A stretch of DNA of 64,000 bases from Serratia quinivorans (GTDB lineage Bacteria; Pseudomonadota; Gammaproteobacteria; Enterobacterales; Enterobacteriaceae): contig UGYN01000003.1 in the NCBI GenBank assembly GCA_900457075.1, positions 73,675 through 137,674 of the forward strand, written 5' to 3'. The position numbers were made by a program, and so were the translations under genes. Below, piece by piece: positions 45,029 to 54,476 of this stretch (positions are counted from its first letter, which is position 1; every line of letters begins with the position of its first letter). Below the pieces are notes generated by a model that saw only the letters and a list, made by a program, of their open reading frames with translations, searched no databases and was not told the origin of the DNA.

Positions 45029-48000
45029 CCATAGATTAAGCGATTTTTTGGGTCGATTTGGTACGGCTAAAGTGCAATTAAACATGGATGATAAACTCAA
45101 TTTTGATGGGAGCTCTGCGGATGTTCTTGTACCTATTTGGGATAAGGATAAATACTTGGCTTTTAGTCAGTGGGGGATTAGATATAAAGACGAAAGGACG
45201 ACCTGGAACCTTGGCTTTGGGCTTCGATATTTTAAAGACTCTTGGATGTTTGGTGTCAATAGCTTTTATGATTATGATCTCACAGGAGAAAATCGTCGTT
45301 GGGGGGTCGGTGCTGAGGCTTGGACTGATTATTTAAAATTATCCACAAATGGATATTTTAGGATAAATGACTGGCACCAATCAAGAGATCTGGAGGATTT
45401 CGATGAGCGACCTGCGGATGGTTTTGACATTCAAGCAGAAGCATATATACCTAGTTACTCACAATTAGGTGGGAAGTTAGGATTTGAACATTACAGGGGG
45501 CAAAATGTGGCCTTGTTTGGCTCCAATCATTTACAAAAAAACCCATCAGCTGTAACTATCGGTGTAAATTACACACCAATCCCATTGGTTACCATAGCTG
45601 TTGAACATAAAAATGGCCAAGGCGGTGAGCATGACACACAATTAAAACTTGATGCTACACTGCAACTAGGTGTTCCTCTTTATCAACAGTTGGATTCCTC
45701 TAATGTTTCTAATTTACGAACATTAGAAGGAAGTCGGTATGACCTTGTTAACCGTAATAATGACATCATTCTTGACTATAGAAAACAGGAGTTAATATCA
45801 CTTGAGTTAACACCTAAATCGCTAAGTGGAGAGGGTAGCGAGACAGGCACAATTGTTGCAAATGTAAAGGCCAAGTATGGTGTTGAACGTATTGACTGGA
45901 ATGCAGCTGAGTTAATTGCCGCCGGTGGGAGCATACAAGAAATATCAAAACAAACCTTAAGAGTTGTTTACCCAAAGTACGATGTGAATGCGAAGAATAA
46001 CTATGATGTAAATGCTGTTGCGTACGATTCTCACGGTAATAGCTCCAATGCAGACATATCTCACATATCGGTATCTGAGCCGTCAATAATCGAACCTACT
46101 ATTTCTGTTATTAAAGATGATGCTATCGCTAATGGTATAGATAGTAATATTGTTCAAGTTAAGGTTACAGATAGTAATGGTAATGCTTTATCAGATAAAC
46201 AAGTTGTATTTAAGTCTGATGCCAGTGTTGAAATTGAATCGCCAACAGTCACCACCGATGCTCAAGGGTTAGGACAAACCTCTTTGAGGAGCACTGATGC
46301 TGAATCATTTAAGGTTTTAGCATCAGTGGACGGCATTAACACAGAGACTGTAGTGACCTTCACCGCCAATGCCAGTGCGGCGACGGTCAGCAGCCTGAGC
46401 AGCGACGTGCCGGCACAGGTTGCGGACGGCAGCAGTGCGATCACCTTTACGGCCGTGCTGAAGGACAGTAACGGCAATCTGGTGGCGGAGGCACCGGTGG
46501 CCTTCAGCACCACCGGCGGGACGCTGGCCCAGCCGAGCGCGACCACGAACGCCCAGGGCGAAGCCCGGGTAACCCTGACCAGCACCCAGGTCGGGGGGGT
46601 CACGGTCACCGCGAAGGCCCAGGAGAATGCGGCAGACGGCGGCAAGAGCCAGGCGGTGACCTTCACCGCCAATGCCAGCACGGCGACGGTCAGCAGCCTG
46701 AGCAGCGACGTGCCGGCACAGGTTGCGGATGGCAGCAGTGCGATCACCTTTACGGCCGTGCTGAAGGACAGTAACGGCAATCTGGTGGCGGAGGCACCGG
46801 TGGCCTTCAGCACCACCGGCGGGGCGCTGGCCCAGCCGAGCGCGACCACGAACGCCCAGGGCGAAGCCCGGGTAACCCTGACCAGCACCCAGGTCGGGGA
46901 GGTCACGGTCACCGCGAAGGCCCAGGAGAATGCGGCAGACGGCGGCAAGAGCCAGGCGGTGACCTTCACCGCCAATGCCAGTGCGGCGACGGTCAGCAGC
47001 CTGAGCAGCGACGTGCCGGCACAGGTTGCGGACGGCAGCAGTGCGATCACCTTTACGGCCGTGCTGAAGGACAGTAACGGCAATCTGGTGGCGGAGGCAC
47101 CGGTGGCCTTCAGCACCACCGGCGGGGCGCTGGCCCAGCCGAGCGTGACCACGAACGCCCAGGGCGAAGCCCGGGTAACCCTGACCAGCACCCAGGTCGG
47201 GGAGGTCACGGTCACCGCGAAAGCCCAGGAGAATGCGGCAGACGGCGGCAAGAGCCAGGCGGTGACCTTCACCGCCAATGCCAGTGCGGCGACGGTCAGC
47301 AGCCTGAGCAGCGACGTGCCGGCACAGCTTGCGGACGGCAGCAGTGCGATCACCTTTACGGCCGTGCTGAAGGACAGTAACGGCAATCTGGTGGCGGAGG
47401 CACCGGTGGCCTTCAGCACCACCGGCGGGGCGCTGGCCCAGCCGAGCGCGACCACGAACGCCCAGGGTGAAGCCCGGGTAACCCTGACCAGCACCCAGGT
47501 CGGGGAGGTCACGGTCACCGCGAAGGCCCAGGAGAATGCGGCAGACGGCGGCAAGAGCCAGGCGGTGACCTTCACCGCCAATGCCAGCACGGCGACGGTC
47601 AGCAGCCTGAGCAGCGACGTGCCGGCACAGCTTGCGGATGGCAGCAGTGCGATCACCTTTACGGCCGTGCTGAAGGACAGTAACGGCAATCTGGTGGCGG
47701 AGGCACCGGTGGCCTTCAGCACCACCGGCGGGGCGCTGGCCCAGCCGAGCGCGACCACGAACGCCCAGGGCGAAGCCCGGGTAACCCTGACCAGCACCCA
47801 GGTCGGGGAGGTCACGGTCACCGCGAAAGCCCAGGAGAATGCGGCAGACGGCGGCAAGAGCCAGGCGGTGACCTTCACCGCCAATGCCAGTGCGGCGACG
47901 GTCAGCAGCCTGAGCAGCGACGTGCCGGCACAGGTTGCGGATGGCAGCAGTGCGATCACCTTTACGGCCGTGCTGAAGGACAGTAACGGCAATCTGGTGG

Positions 48001-49685
48001 CGGAGGCACCGGTGGCCTTCAGCACCACCGGCGGGGCGCTGGCCCAGCCGAGCGCGACCACGAACGCCCAGGGCGAAGCCCGGGTAACCCTGACCAGCAC
48101 CCAGGTCGGGGAGGTCACGGTCACCGCGAAGGCCCAGGAGAATGCGGCAGACGGCGGCAAGAGCCAGGCGGTGACCTTCACCGCCAATGCCAGCACGGCG
48201 ACGGTCAGCAGCCTGAGCAGCGACGTGCCGGCACAGGTTGCGGATGGCAGCAGTGCGATCACCTTTACGGCCGTGCTGAAGGACAGTAACGGCAATCTGG
48301 TGGCGAAGGCACCGGTGGCCTTCAGCACCACCGGCGGGACGCTGGCCCAGCCGAGCGCGACCACGAACGCCCAGGGCGAAGCCCGGGTAACCCTGACCAA
48401 CACCCAGGTCGGGGGGGTCACGGTCACCGCGAAGGCCCAGGAGAATGCGGCAGACGGCGGCAAGAGCCAGGCGGTGACCTTCACCGCCAATGCCAGCACG
48501 GCGACGGTCAGCAGCCTGAGCAGCGACGTGCCGGCACAGGTTGCGGATGGCAGCAGTGCGATCACCTTTACGGCCGTGCTGAAGGACAGTAACGGCAATC
48601 TGGTGGCGGAGGCACCGGTGGCCTTCAGCACCACCGGCGGGGCGCTGGCCCAGCCGAGCGTGACCACGAACGCCCAGGGCGAAGCCCGGGTAACCCTGAC
48701 CAGCACCCAGGTCGGGGAGGTCACGGTCACCGCGAAGGCCCAGGAGAATGCGGCAGACGGCGGCAAGAGCCAGGCGGTGACCTTCACCGCCAATGCCAGT
48801 GCGGCGACGGTCAGCAGCCTGAGCAGCGACGTGCCGGCACAGCTTGCGGACGGCAGCAGTGCGATCACCTTTACGGCCGTGCTGAAGGACAGTAACGGCA
48901 ATCTGGTGGCGGAGGCACCGGTGGCCTTCAGCACCACCGGCGGGGCGCTGGCCCAGCCGAGCGTGACCACGAACGCCCAGGGCGAAGCCCGGGTAACCCT
49001 GACCAGCACCCAGGTCGGGGAGGTCACGGTCACCGCGAAGGCCCAGGAGAATGCGGCAGACGGCGGCAAGAGCCAGGCGGTGACCTTTATAGCTGTTCTT
49101 AAGATCAGATCCTTACAAAGACTAAATAAAGAGTCGCAAAGCGAAGGTTTTTCGCCAAATGAAGGTTTCCCTACAACTGCAGTAAAAGATGGTAAAACAT
49201 ATTTCGCAATAAAATTAGAAGGAGGACAAGAGCAAAGTAAAAAATGGTCAAGTTCAGACTCAAGCGTTGCAACTGTAGACAGTTCTGGGCATGTAATGTT
49301 AGCTGGTAGTAAGGGAAATGCAACGATAACCATTTCTGACGATATCAGCGAAATTAATTACAGCTTTACAATTAAAAAAGTATTTACCTTATTAAAAGGG
49401 CCTGCAGTGTCTCAACTTGATGCTAAAATACAGTGCTCAAACATTGGATTGAGTCTTCCATTAGTTGAGGATCTAACAAATGCCGGAACAACAAGTCCTT
49501 ATAAAGCAGTAGGAAATCTTTGGGGGGAGTGGGGTGATTTTCCAGCACTGTGGAGCCTGAGTGGAAGTCAATACATATATACGGGAACAGCAGACTCTAA
49601 AAAATACACAATGGTCAATGGGGCGGGGATGCAAACATCATTTTCTTATTCAGTATCTCATACATCCCAATTCTCTTGTATTTGA
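44949..49685 (+). CDS. Inverse autotransporter (intimin/invasin family), barrel and passenger
   Basis: 1578 residues as an open frame; genuine continuation of the frame starting at 44540. The 12-strand barrel spans about residues 30-270 (FGTAKVQLNMDDKLNFDGSS, RYKDERTTWNLGFGLRYFKD, FGVNSFYDYDLTGENRRWGV, SRDLEDFDERPADGFDI). Then come a linker, one divergent Big-1, nine near-identical 101-residue Big-1 domains, a Big-2-like domain (SSDSSVATVDSSGHVMLAGS) and a C-terminal lectin-like domain with a Cys pair (QCSNIG ... FSCI). An outer-membrane adhesin displaying its passenger outward. Confidence 0.9.
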   Translation: MGGMLSSGDVGRQSKSLAKGFAVGEVNHRLSDFLGRFGTAKVQLNMDDKLNFDGSSADVLVPIWDKDKYLAFSQWGIRYKDERTTWNLGFGLRYFKDSWMFGVNSFYDYDLTGENRRWGVGAEAWTDYLKLSTNGYFRINDWHQSRDLEDFDERPADGFDIQAEAYIPSYSQLGGKLGFEHYRGQNVALFGSNHLQKNPSAVTIGVNYTPIPLVTIAVEHKNGQGGEHDTQLKLDATLQLGVPLYQQLDSSNVSNLRTLEGSRYDLVNRNNDIILDYRKQELISLELTPKSLSGEGSETGTIVANVKAKYGVERIDWNAAELIAAGGSIQEISKQTLRVVYPKYDVNAKNNYDVNAVAYDSHGNSSNADISHISVSEPSIIEPTISVIKDDAIANGIDSNIVQVKVTDSNGNALSDKQVVFKSDASVEIESPTVTTDAQGLGQTSLRSTDAESFKVLASVDGINTETVVTFTANASAATVSSLSSDVPAQVADGSSAITFTAVLKDSNGNLVAEAPVAFSTTGGTLAQPSATTNAQGEARVTLTSTQVGGVTVTAKAQENAADGGKSQAVTFTANASTATVSSLSSDVPAQVADGSSAITFTAVLKDSNGNLVAEAPVAFSTTGGALAQPSATTNAQGEARVTLTSTQVGEVTVTAKAQENAADGGKSQAVTFTANASAATVSSLSSDVPAQVADGSSAITFTAVLKDSNGNLVAEAPVAFSTTGGALAQPSVTTNAQGEARVTLTSTQVGEVTVTAKAQENAADGGKSQAVTFTANASAATVSSLSSDVPAQLADGSSAITFTAVLKDSNGNLVAEAPVAFSTTGGALAQPSATTNAQGEARVTLTSTQVGEVTVTAKAQENAADGGKSQAVTFTANASTATVSSLSSDVPAQLADGSSAITFTAVLKDSNGNLVAEAPVAFSTTGGALAQPSATTNAQGEARVTLTSTQVGEVTVTAKAQENAADGGKSQAVTFTANASAATVSSLSSDVPAQVADGSSAITFTAVLKDSNGNLVAEAPVAFSTTGGALAQPSATTNAQGEARVTLTSTQVGEVTVTAKAQENAADGGKSQAVTFTANASTATVSSLSSDVPAQVADGSSAITFTAVLKDSNGNLVAKAPVAFSTTGGTLAQPSATTNAQGEARVTLTNTQVGGVTVTAKAQENAADGGKSQAVTFTANASTATVSSLSSDVPAQVADGSSAITFTAVLKDSNGNLVAEAPVAFSTTGGALAQPSVTTNAQGEARVTLTSTQVGEVTVTAKAQENAADGGKSQAVTFTANASAATVSSLSSDVPAQLADGSSAITFTAVLKDSNGNLVAEAPVAFSTTGGALAQPSVTTNAQGEARVTLTSTQVGEVTVTAKAQENAADGGKSQAVTFIAVLKIRSLQRLNKESQSEGFSPNEGFPTTAVKDGKTYFAIKLEGGQEQSKKWSSSDSSVATVDSSGHVMLAGSKGNATITISDDISEINYSFTIKKVFTLLKGPAVSQLDAKIQCSNIGLSLPLVEDLTNAGTTSPYKAVGNLWGEWGDFPALWSLSGSQYIYTGTADSKKYTMVNGAGMQTSFSYSVSHTSQFSCI
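46354..49080 (+). repeat. Nine tandem 303-bp Big-1 repeats
   Basis: The TGACCTT unit boundary recurs at 46354, 46657, 46960, 47263, 47566, 47869, 48172, 48475, 48778 and 49081, exactly 303 bases apart. Copies differ at a handful of sites (A/T in ANAS-A/T-ATV, A/T in TTGG-A/T-LAQ, V/L in PAQ-V/L-AD, A/V in PS-A/V-TT). The array is very GC-rich, with abrupt borders to AT-rich flanks of the same gene. Confidence 0.95.
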
Positions 49686-49719
49686 AGTTATTTAATGGTA
49701 TCTCACTGTTATAAAGTTA

Positions 49720-49746
49720 AAAGCCACCTCCTCAGGAGGTGGCTTT
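49720..49746 (+). terminator. Terminator of the first autotransporter gene
   Basis: AAAGCCACCTCC-TCA-GGAGGTGGCTTT, a 12-bp stem, 35 bases after the stop. T-run short. Confidence 0.7.
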
Positions 49747-49889
49747 ACACCACACCCCTTGGAAGGGAGCAATATCCGAGTTAATCCTGTAACAACTCCA
49801 TTTGCTGTTCTGTAAGCATCCCGTTAAAACGGCCCGTTCACTTTTAGAGATCTTCCGACATACTGATTATGTCCCCTGAGGAGATCGCT

Positions 49890-50313
49890 ATGCGCAAAAT
49901 CCGATTCACCGAGCACCAGATCATCACCGTTATGAAGTCCGTCGAAGCCGGACGCACCGTTAAAGACATGTGCTGTGAGGCCGCTATTTCCGAAGTTAGT
50001 TATTACAACGAGAAGGCAAAATATTGCGGGATGGAAGCCGCTAATAATAAAAAGATCAAAGATCTTGAGGACGAGAATCGCCGTCTGAAGCAGATGTTTT
50101 CCGACCTGAGTCTTAAATGCCGGGTGTTGAAAAGCGTCATCGAAAAAAGCTTTAAAACCGGCGATAAAGCGTGAGCTTGCCAGTTATCTGAGAACTGTTT
50201 ACGATGAGCATACGTCAGGCATACAGGATATTATTGCTGAGCAGGACGGTATTTCGTTATCAACCGGATACGCGTCGCGATGAATCGGCTAACAGAGGCG
50301 GGCGAACGTTATC
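49890..50313 (+). pseudogene. IS3-family orfA with the start of orfB
   Basis: orfA 49890-50174 (MRKIRFTEHQIITVMKSVEA, DLEDENRRLKQMFSDLSLKC) is intact with 94 residues. orfB begins after it (RELASYLRTVYDEHTSGIQD) and is cut at 50313 by an IS256-family insertion, resuming at 51725. GAGGAGATCGCT upstream of the ATG. Confidence 0.75.
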
Positions 50314-50348
50314 GACCCTGTAAATAATTCTGTGTAACTGCCAGCGTA

Positions 50349-51653
50349 TTAAAGGTGATCACTCAGGCGGCCACCGAACTCGATAATAAAACGGCTCATC
50401 GCCAGCCGCCAGTTCTGGATCGGCATACTCCATTTTTTCGAAGCATCCTTGATCGCCAGATAAATAACTTTTCGCACTGAGTCATCTGTCGGGAACACTT
50501 TTCGTTTCTTTATCGCCTGTCGGATCACGCTGTTCAGCGACTCGATGGCATTCGTGGTGTAGATCGCCTTGCGGATATCTGCCGGGTAGCCGAAGAAGGT
50601 ATTGAGGTTTTCCCAATGTGCGCGCCAGCTTTTGCTGATTTGCTGATTTGCTGATTTGCTGATTTGCTGATTTGCTGATTTGCTGATTTGCTGATTTGCT
50701 GATTTGCTGATTTGCTGATTTGCTGATTTGCTGATTTGCGGATATTTATCGTCCCAGGTACCCGCAAACGTGTCCAGCGCCATCAGCGCGGCTTCTTCTG
50801 TCGGAGACTGATACACCGTTTTCAGCCCGCTGGTGACGGCTTTATAGTCCTTCCAAGACACGTATTTCAGGCTGTTGCGTACCATATGGATGATGCAGAG
50901 CTGGATATGTGTCTGAGGATAAACGCTGTTTATCGCATCCGGGAAGCCCTTCAGCCCGTCCACGCAGGCAATCAGGATATCCTCAAGACCCCGGTTTTTA
51001 AGCTCTGTCAGCACACTAAGCCAGAACTTTGCCCCTTCGCTTTCTGCCAGCCACATGCCCAACAATTCTTTCTGGCCTTCGGTATTAATGCCCAACGCGA
51101 GGAAGACGGCTTTGTTAATCACGCTGCAACTGTGACGAACTTTAACCACAATACAGCCAAGATAAACAATGGGATACAGTGCATCCAAAGGTCGATTTTT
51201 CCACGCTGTTACCTGTTCTTTAACCGCATCGGTGACTTTAGATATCAGCGTGGGGGACACGTCCGCATCGTACATTTCCTTAAACGTCACGACAATTTCA
51301 CGGGTCGTCATCCCTTTGGCGTACAGGGACAAAATCTGGCTGTCCATCTGCGTAATACGCGTCTGGTTTTTCTTTATCAGTTGAGACTCTAAGGTGTTTT
51401 CGCGGTCACGGGGTGTGTTGAGTTCAATCTCGCCATCATCGCAAAGCAACGTTTTTGACGAGTATCCGTTACGGGTATTCGAGCCTGTTTTAGGGGCATT
51501 TTTCTCGTGTCCGAGGTGGTCGGTTAGCTCTGCATTGAGCGCTGTTTCGACGGTAAGCTTCGTGAGCATACGAGAAAACGCATTGAGATCGGCTTCGGTT
51601 TCAAGGCCTTTAGCCAGTTCAGCCGCAAGGGCTTTGAGTTTCTTTTCGTCCAT
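50349..51653 (-). CDS. IS256-family (Mutator) transposase with an internal repeat insertion
   Basis: 434 residues, about 32 longer than usual. Mutator-type features: N-terminal LAAELAKGLETEADLNAFSR, GHEKN..SNTRNGYSSKTL, CVDGLKGFPDAINSVYPQTH (a catalytic Asp), HMVRNSLKYVSWKDYK and TTNAIESLNSVIR (Glu). Between DDKYPQ and WRAHWENL sits four times ISKSANQQ, produced by an 8-base microsatellite. The frame is kept because the excess is a multiple of 24 bases. Activity of the lengthened protein is doubtful. Confidence 0.9.
   Translation of the reverse strand: MDEKKLKALAAELAKGLETEADLNAFSRMLTKLTVETALNAELTDHLGHEKNAPKTGSNTRNGYSSKTLLCDDGEIELNTPRDRENTLESQLIKKNQTRITQMDSQILSLYAKGMTTREIVVTFKEMYDADVSPTLISKVTDAVKEQVTAWKNRPLDALYPIVYLGCIVVKVRHSCSVINKAVFLALGINTEGQKELLGMWLAESEGAKFWLSVLTELKNRGLEDILIACVDGLKGFPDAINSVYPQTHIQLCIIHMVRNSLKYVSWKDYKAVTSGLKTVYQSPTEEAALMALDTFAGTWDDKYPQISKSANQQISKSANQQISKSANQQISKSANQQISKSWRAHWENLNTFFGYPADIRKAIYTTNAIESLNSVIRQAIKKRKVFPTDDSVRKVIYLAIKDASKKWSMPIQNWRLAMSRFIIEFGGRLSDHL
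50631..50739. repeat. 8-bp microsatellite, about 13.6 copies
   Basis: The unit TTTGCTGA is repeated without error 13 times from 50631 to 50734 plus TTTGC. It lies inside the IS256 transposase. Three units make 24 bases, so one peptide (ISKSANQQ) repeats, whichever frame is read. Confidence 0.95.
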
Positions 51654-51724
51654 AATTTGCCTGTCTCCGTTGTTGGAGTGAACATATCAAAAACAGGCAA
51701 TTACACAATTGTAATTACAGTCTC

Positions 51725-51830
51725 ACGTTATCCGCGCTACGGATTTAAGAAGCTTTTTCAGGTGCTTCGCAGGCAGGGCATACTTGCGAGCACCGGATTT
51801 ACTGCCTGCTAAAAGTAAAGTGTAAACAAC
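51725..51830 (+). pseudogene. IS3-family orfB fragment continuing after the IS256 insertion
   Basis: RYPRYGFKKLFQVLRRQGI is readable from about 51730, then the frame runs through CACCGGATTTACTGCCTGCT into a stop. That 20-base string also begins the 3' half of the same element type at 38193. Confidence 0.65.
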
Positions 51831-51875
51831 ACCTGTTAGTGCGCTATCATTTTATGACTCCTTAATAGTCCACTA

Positions 51876-52502
51876 TTATTCTGTAGTCCATGCTTGACTA
51901 AAGTCTTCGTCTTCGAATAGTTCCGCTAGACCAGTTATTTGCTTCAGGCGGAGAATCTCGTCATTTTCCATACCTAACTCACGCCCTATTTGTTCATCTT
52001 TCCATCCCATGCGATGAAGATCACGAATAATCTCTGACATTGCAGATATCTGATGTTTCCCTCTAGCGCGATTATGTCTGATGGTCGCGGCAATATTTCC
52101 TTTTTCATCAATGTTATTTTTTTTAATTTCAACTACCGGTAAATATCCATGCCATATAGATTTGTCTGTATCAATTGATGTAGAAATCAAAAAACGATGA
52201 GACCCATCGATAATAATATTTTCTCCAGTGTTATTGGAAACAACGACTGGTTGTGTAAACCCATTAGTTTTAATGGAGTGTTTCAGTAATTTTATTTCTG
52301 GAGTAGCCATTAAATTAGGGTTGTAATTGTTCATTTTTATGGTCTCTGTCTTTAACCATACTACGCAATCAACGGGGTCGTCAGAAAAAGGACTATGTTG
52401 ACTTATTATTTTTTTCAACTCATTTATCGCATTTATTTTATTGTCTACTTCACAAAACGAGTCAATATATTTTTTTATTAAACATTTAATTTCATTTAAC
52501 AT
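51876..52502 (-). CDS. ibrB: IbrB-like ParB-domain protein
   Basis: 208 residues from the ATG at 52502 (TAAGG eight bases upstream, overlapping the end of ibrA by 11 bases). ParB-like core: HSIKTNGFTQPVVVSNN, GENIIIDGSHRFLISTS, then a C-terminal helical HTH-like segment (WKDEQIGRELGMENDEILRL). IbrB works with IbrA to raise expression of immunoglobulin-binding (Eib) surface proteins in Escherichia coli; here the neighbours are autotransporter adhesins. Confidence 0.85.
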   Translation of the reverse strand: MLNEIKCLIKKYIDSFCEVDNKINAINELKKIISQHSPFSDDPVDCVVWLKTETIKMNNYNPNLMATPEIKLLKHSIKTNGFTQPVVVSNNTGENIIIDGSHRFLISTSIDTDKSIWHGYLPVVEIKKNNIDEKGNIAATIRHNRARGKHQISAMSEIIRDLHRMGWKDEQIGRELGMENDEILRLKQITGLAELFEDEDFSQAWTTE

Positions 52503-53703
52503 TGTAAACCTTACCCCAAGATTTTCTCTTTTCAACAACATTCCGGTGATGCCTTTCATAATTTGACTTCTTCGTTGGACTAAAGGAAAGCGTCCTACAC
52601 CAAAAGTCATTTTTAATTATTGTTTTGCAAATTCGGCGCCAAGATGGAATGTCTTTATGTCCCAGATCATTATCTTGCTCATCTGGAATATCTCTTTCGT
52701 ACCCGTGTTCTCTATACCATTTTAAATAAATGAATATTTTGTTCCTATAATGTTCTGATGTCTTTATTGGCAAACTGTAGAGTAAGAAGTCCGCATAGTC
52801 TTTCCATGTAAGATGTTGCGGCTTCTGTATTTTTTTATTCAGTGAATAATAATCTCCAGAAATAGACCCACTATGTGCACCGCATACACGTCGGCACATT
52901 TTTTCCCATGTGCGTGGTTCAAGGATGTGGTAGAGCCATAGCCCACGTCTTTGCTCCACACCAAATGGCTCGCACACTCTCATATATTTAAAAGGAACTC
53001 CTGCTTGATACATCAGATCATATAGATAATTATAAGGTAACTTTGTTTTTCCGTTGAAGCGCCAAATGTCTTGGGTTCGCCAGTCATATATAGGGTAACA
53101 ATTATAACTAAATCCATCTCGAGAAGCTGTTGTCCAAGGGGTTTCTTTATTATAACGTAACTTTTTTTTCGAGGTTATGGCTAGATAGCGATTTAAGGAT
53201 TCATCTGTTCTGATGCCTATAACTGAGGCCAAAATTTTCTTTCCAGCCAACCAAGAAGAAAATTCTGTGACAAACTCTTCAAAAGTCATGGCATAGTGAT
53301 AAAATGGAAAATAATCCTGTTTTGTTATTGCGCATTCAGGAGGCTTCCGAATCCACTCAACACCATTCTCCCAGGCTATCCATTCTGGTTGGTATTGTGA
53401 GGTCCCATTCACTGTAGTCAAAGGAAGAGCGACCCAATAGAAAGTTTCAATAATGTCACTGTACATATCTTTGATGTTTTCAATATGAGCAATTGTAAAC
53501 GTATATTGAGCCTCCCAATCAATAAAAAGAACATTGAACTTTTTATTCTTTTTCTTTGCTATAGCTGCCATTAAATGGAATAAAACCGTGGAATCTTTCC
53601 CACCGGAAAATGATAAGCAAATCATTTCAAAAGTATCAAAAATCCAATCTATTCTCATATTGGCAGCATTCATAACATTTGCATTTAAATTTATTTTTTT
53701 CAT
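52492..53703 (-). CDS. ibrA: IbrA-like PAPS-reductase-family protein
   Basis: 403 residues from the ATG at 53703 (an upstream TTG frame is rejected). The PP-loop SFSGGKDSTVLFHL at about residue 31 is the ATP-pyrophosphatase motif of PAPS reductases. WVALPLTTVNGTSQYQPEWI, GIRTDESLNRY, YPIYDWRTQDIW and RVCEPFGVEQRRGLWLYHIL are typical of IbrA and its DUF3440 part. Biochemical activity is unknown; regulation of surface proteins with IbrB is known in Escherichia coli. Confidence 0.9.
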   Translation of the reverse strand: MKKINLNANVMNAANMRIDWIFDTFEMICLSFSGGKDSTVLFHLMAAIAKKKNKKFNVLFIDWEAQYTFTIAHIENIKDMYSDIIETFYWVALPLTTVNGTSQYQPEWIAWENGVEWIRKPPECAITKQDYFPFYHYAMTFEEFVTEFSSWLAGKKILASVIGIRTDESLNRYLAITSKKKLRYNKETPWTTASRDGFSYNCYPIYDWRTQDIWRFNGKTKLPYNYLYDLMYQAGVPFKYMRVCEPFGVEQRRGLWLYHILEPRTWEKMCRRVCGAHSGSISGDYYSLNKKIQKPQHLTWKDYADFLLYSLPIKTSEHYRNKIFIYLKWYREHGYERDIPDEQDNDLGHKDIPSWRRICKTIIKNDFWCRTLSFSPTKKSNYERHHRNVVEKRKSWGKVYNVK

Positions 53704-53837
53704 GGGCACCGAGTAATAAAATAAAGCGCTTAACAATTTTCATTATTTAATTGTGCTTAGTGAGGCCTTAAATAAATCCATTTAATTATCAATGGGAACT
53801 TAATAATTTACTGGTAATTATCGAGTTTTTTTTAAAA

Positions 53838-54467
53838 TTAACACCTGTCAGGAATTGATTTTATTTCTTTAAGTATCCCTCCTCTGGCGTAAACAATATG
53901 CCCTGCCTTTTTAAGGGTTGATAAAATGTTAAGTATACTGCTACGGGAAAGGTATGTTCTTTCTTGAATGTATCTTAGAATTGTTATTTGCCTGCGACTC
54001 TCCTCTGGAAGAGTCATCATTTCAATTAAGTGGTCACGTACGACTGAGTACGTGTACTGTTGCAAAACAATTCCATCACGATAACCAAGGTAGGCTGTAT
54101 GATAGGCTAGTAGCTCGGTGGTTGAACGCCAAAGATTTTGCTCATCGAAAATTTCCTTTGCCTTTTCTGCCTTAATTTTTAATATAGTGGATTTCGTCTC
54201 GGGACGTAGTGAATGACTACGCTGAGACTGAAATATCTCAGCAATTCCAAAAATATGAGGATCACAGATTTTTGCCAGTACGAGATTATCGGACGAGCGA
54301 AGAATTGATATTTCTCCATTAAGGAATAGATACAAGTTTGCCTCAGAACTTTGCTTCCAAACAACCAATTTACGCGGGGGAAGAGTGATTTTTTCCGCGA
54401 CTGGAATTAGTGACTCAAGTAAAAGGTCAATGGCTGAATCAGGTCTTTTTGGTGGTATTACGTTCAT
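53838..54467 (-). CDS. CRP-like winged-helix regulator, IprA/YaiV type
   Basis: 209 residues. A cyclic-nucleotide-binding-like barrel at about 15-120 (LPPRKLVVWKQSSEANLYLF, CDPHIFGIAEIF) lacks the canonical phosphate cassette. A winged HTH follows (QITILRYIQERTYLSRSSIL, NILSTLKKAGHI). This layout fits the IprA/YaiV family. ATG with TAAGG upstream; nine bases after the LuxR-type gene, so likely one operon. Confidence 0.75.
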   Translation of the reverse strand: MNVIPPKRPDSAIDLLLESLIPVAEKITLPPRKLVVWKQSSEANLYLFLNGEISILRSSDNLVLAKICDPHIFGIAEIFQSQRSHSLRPETKSTILKIKAEKAKEIFDEQNLWRSTTELLAYHTAYLGYRDGIVLQQYTYSVVRDHLIEMMTLPEESRRQITILRYIQERTYLSRSSILNILSTLKKAGHIVYARGGILKEIKSIPDRC

Positions 54468-54476
54468 GGGTAAACC

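Larger units (their letters stand above)
50314..51724 (-). mobile_element. IS256-family insertion sequence
   Basis: About 1.41 kb. The terminal 29 bases (GACCCTGTAAATAATTCTGT... and reverse of ...CAATTGTAATTACAGTCTC) match at about 21 positions. An 8-base target duplication ACGTTATC lies at 50306-50313 and 51725-51732. Inserted into orfB of the IS3-family element. Confidence 0.9.

Noticed and set aside
46262..49333. A 1023-codon minus-strand frame across the repeat array
   Set aside because: It mirrors the GC-rich tandem Big-1 repeats. The plus frame has recognisable domains, a barrel and conserved protein-level variation; the minus frame has none.
50631..50739. CRISPR-like or coiled-coil coding repeat
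   Set aside because: It is a simple 8-base microsatellite inside a transposase.
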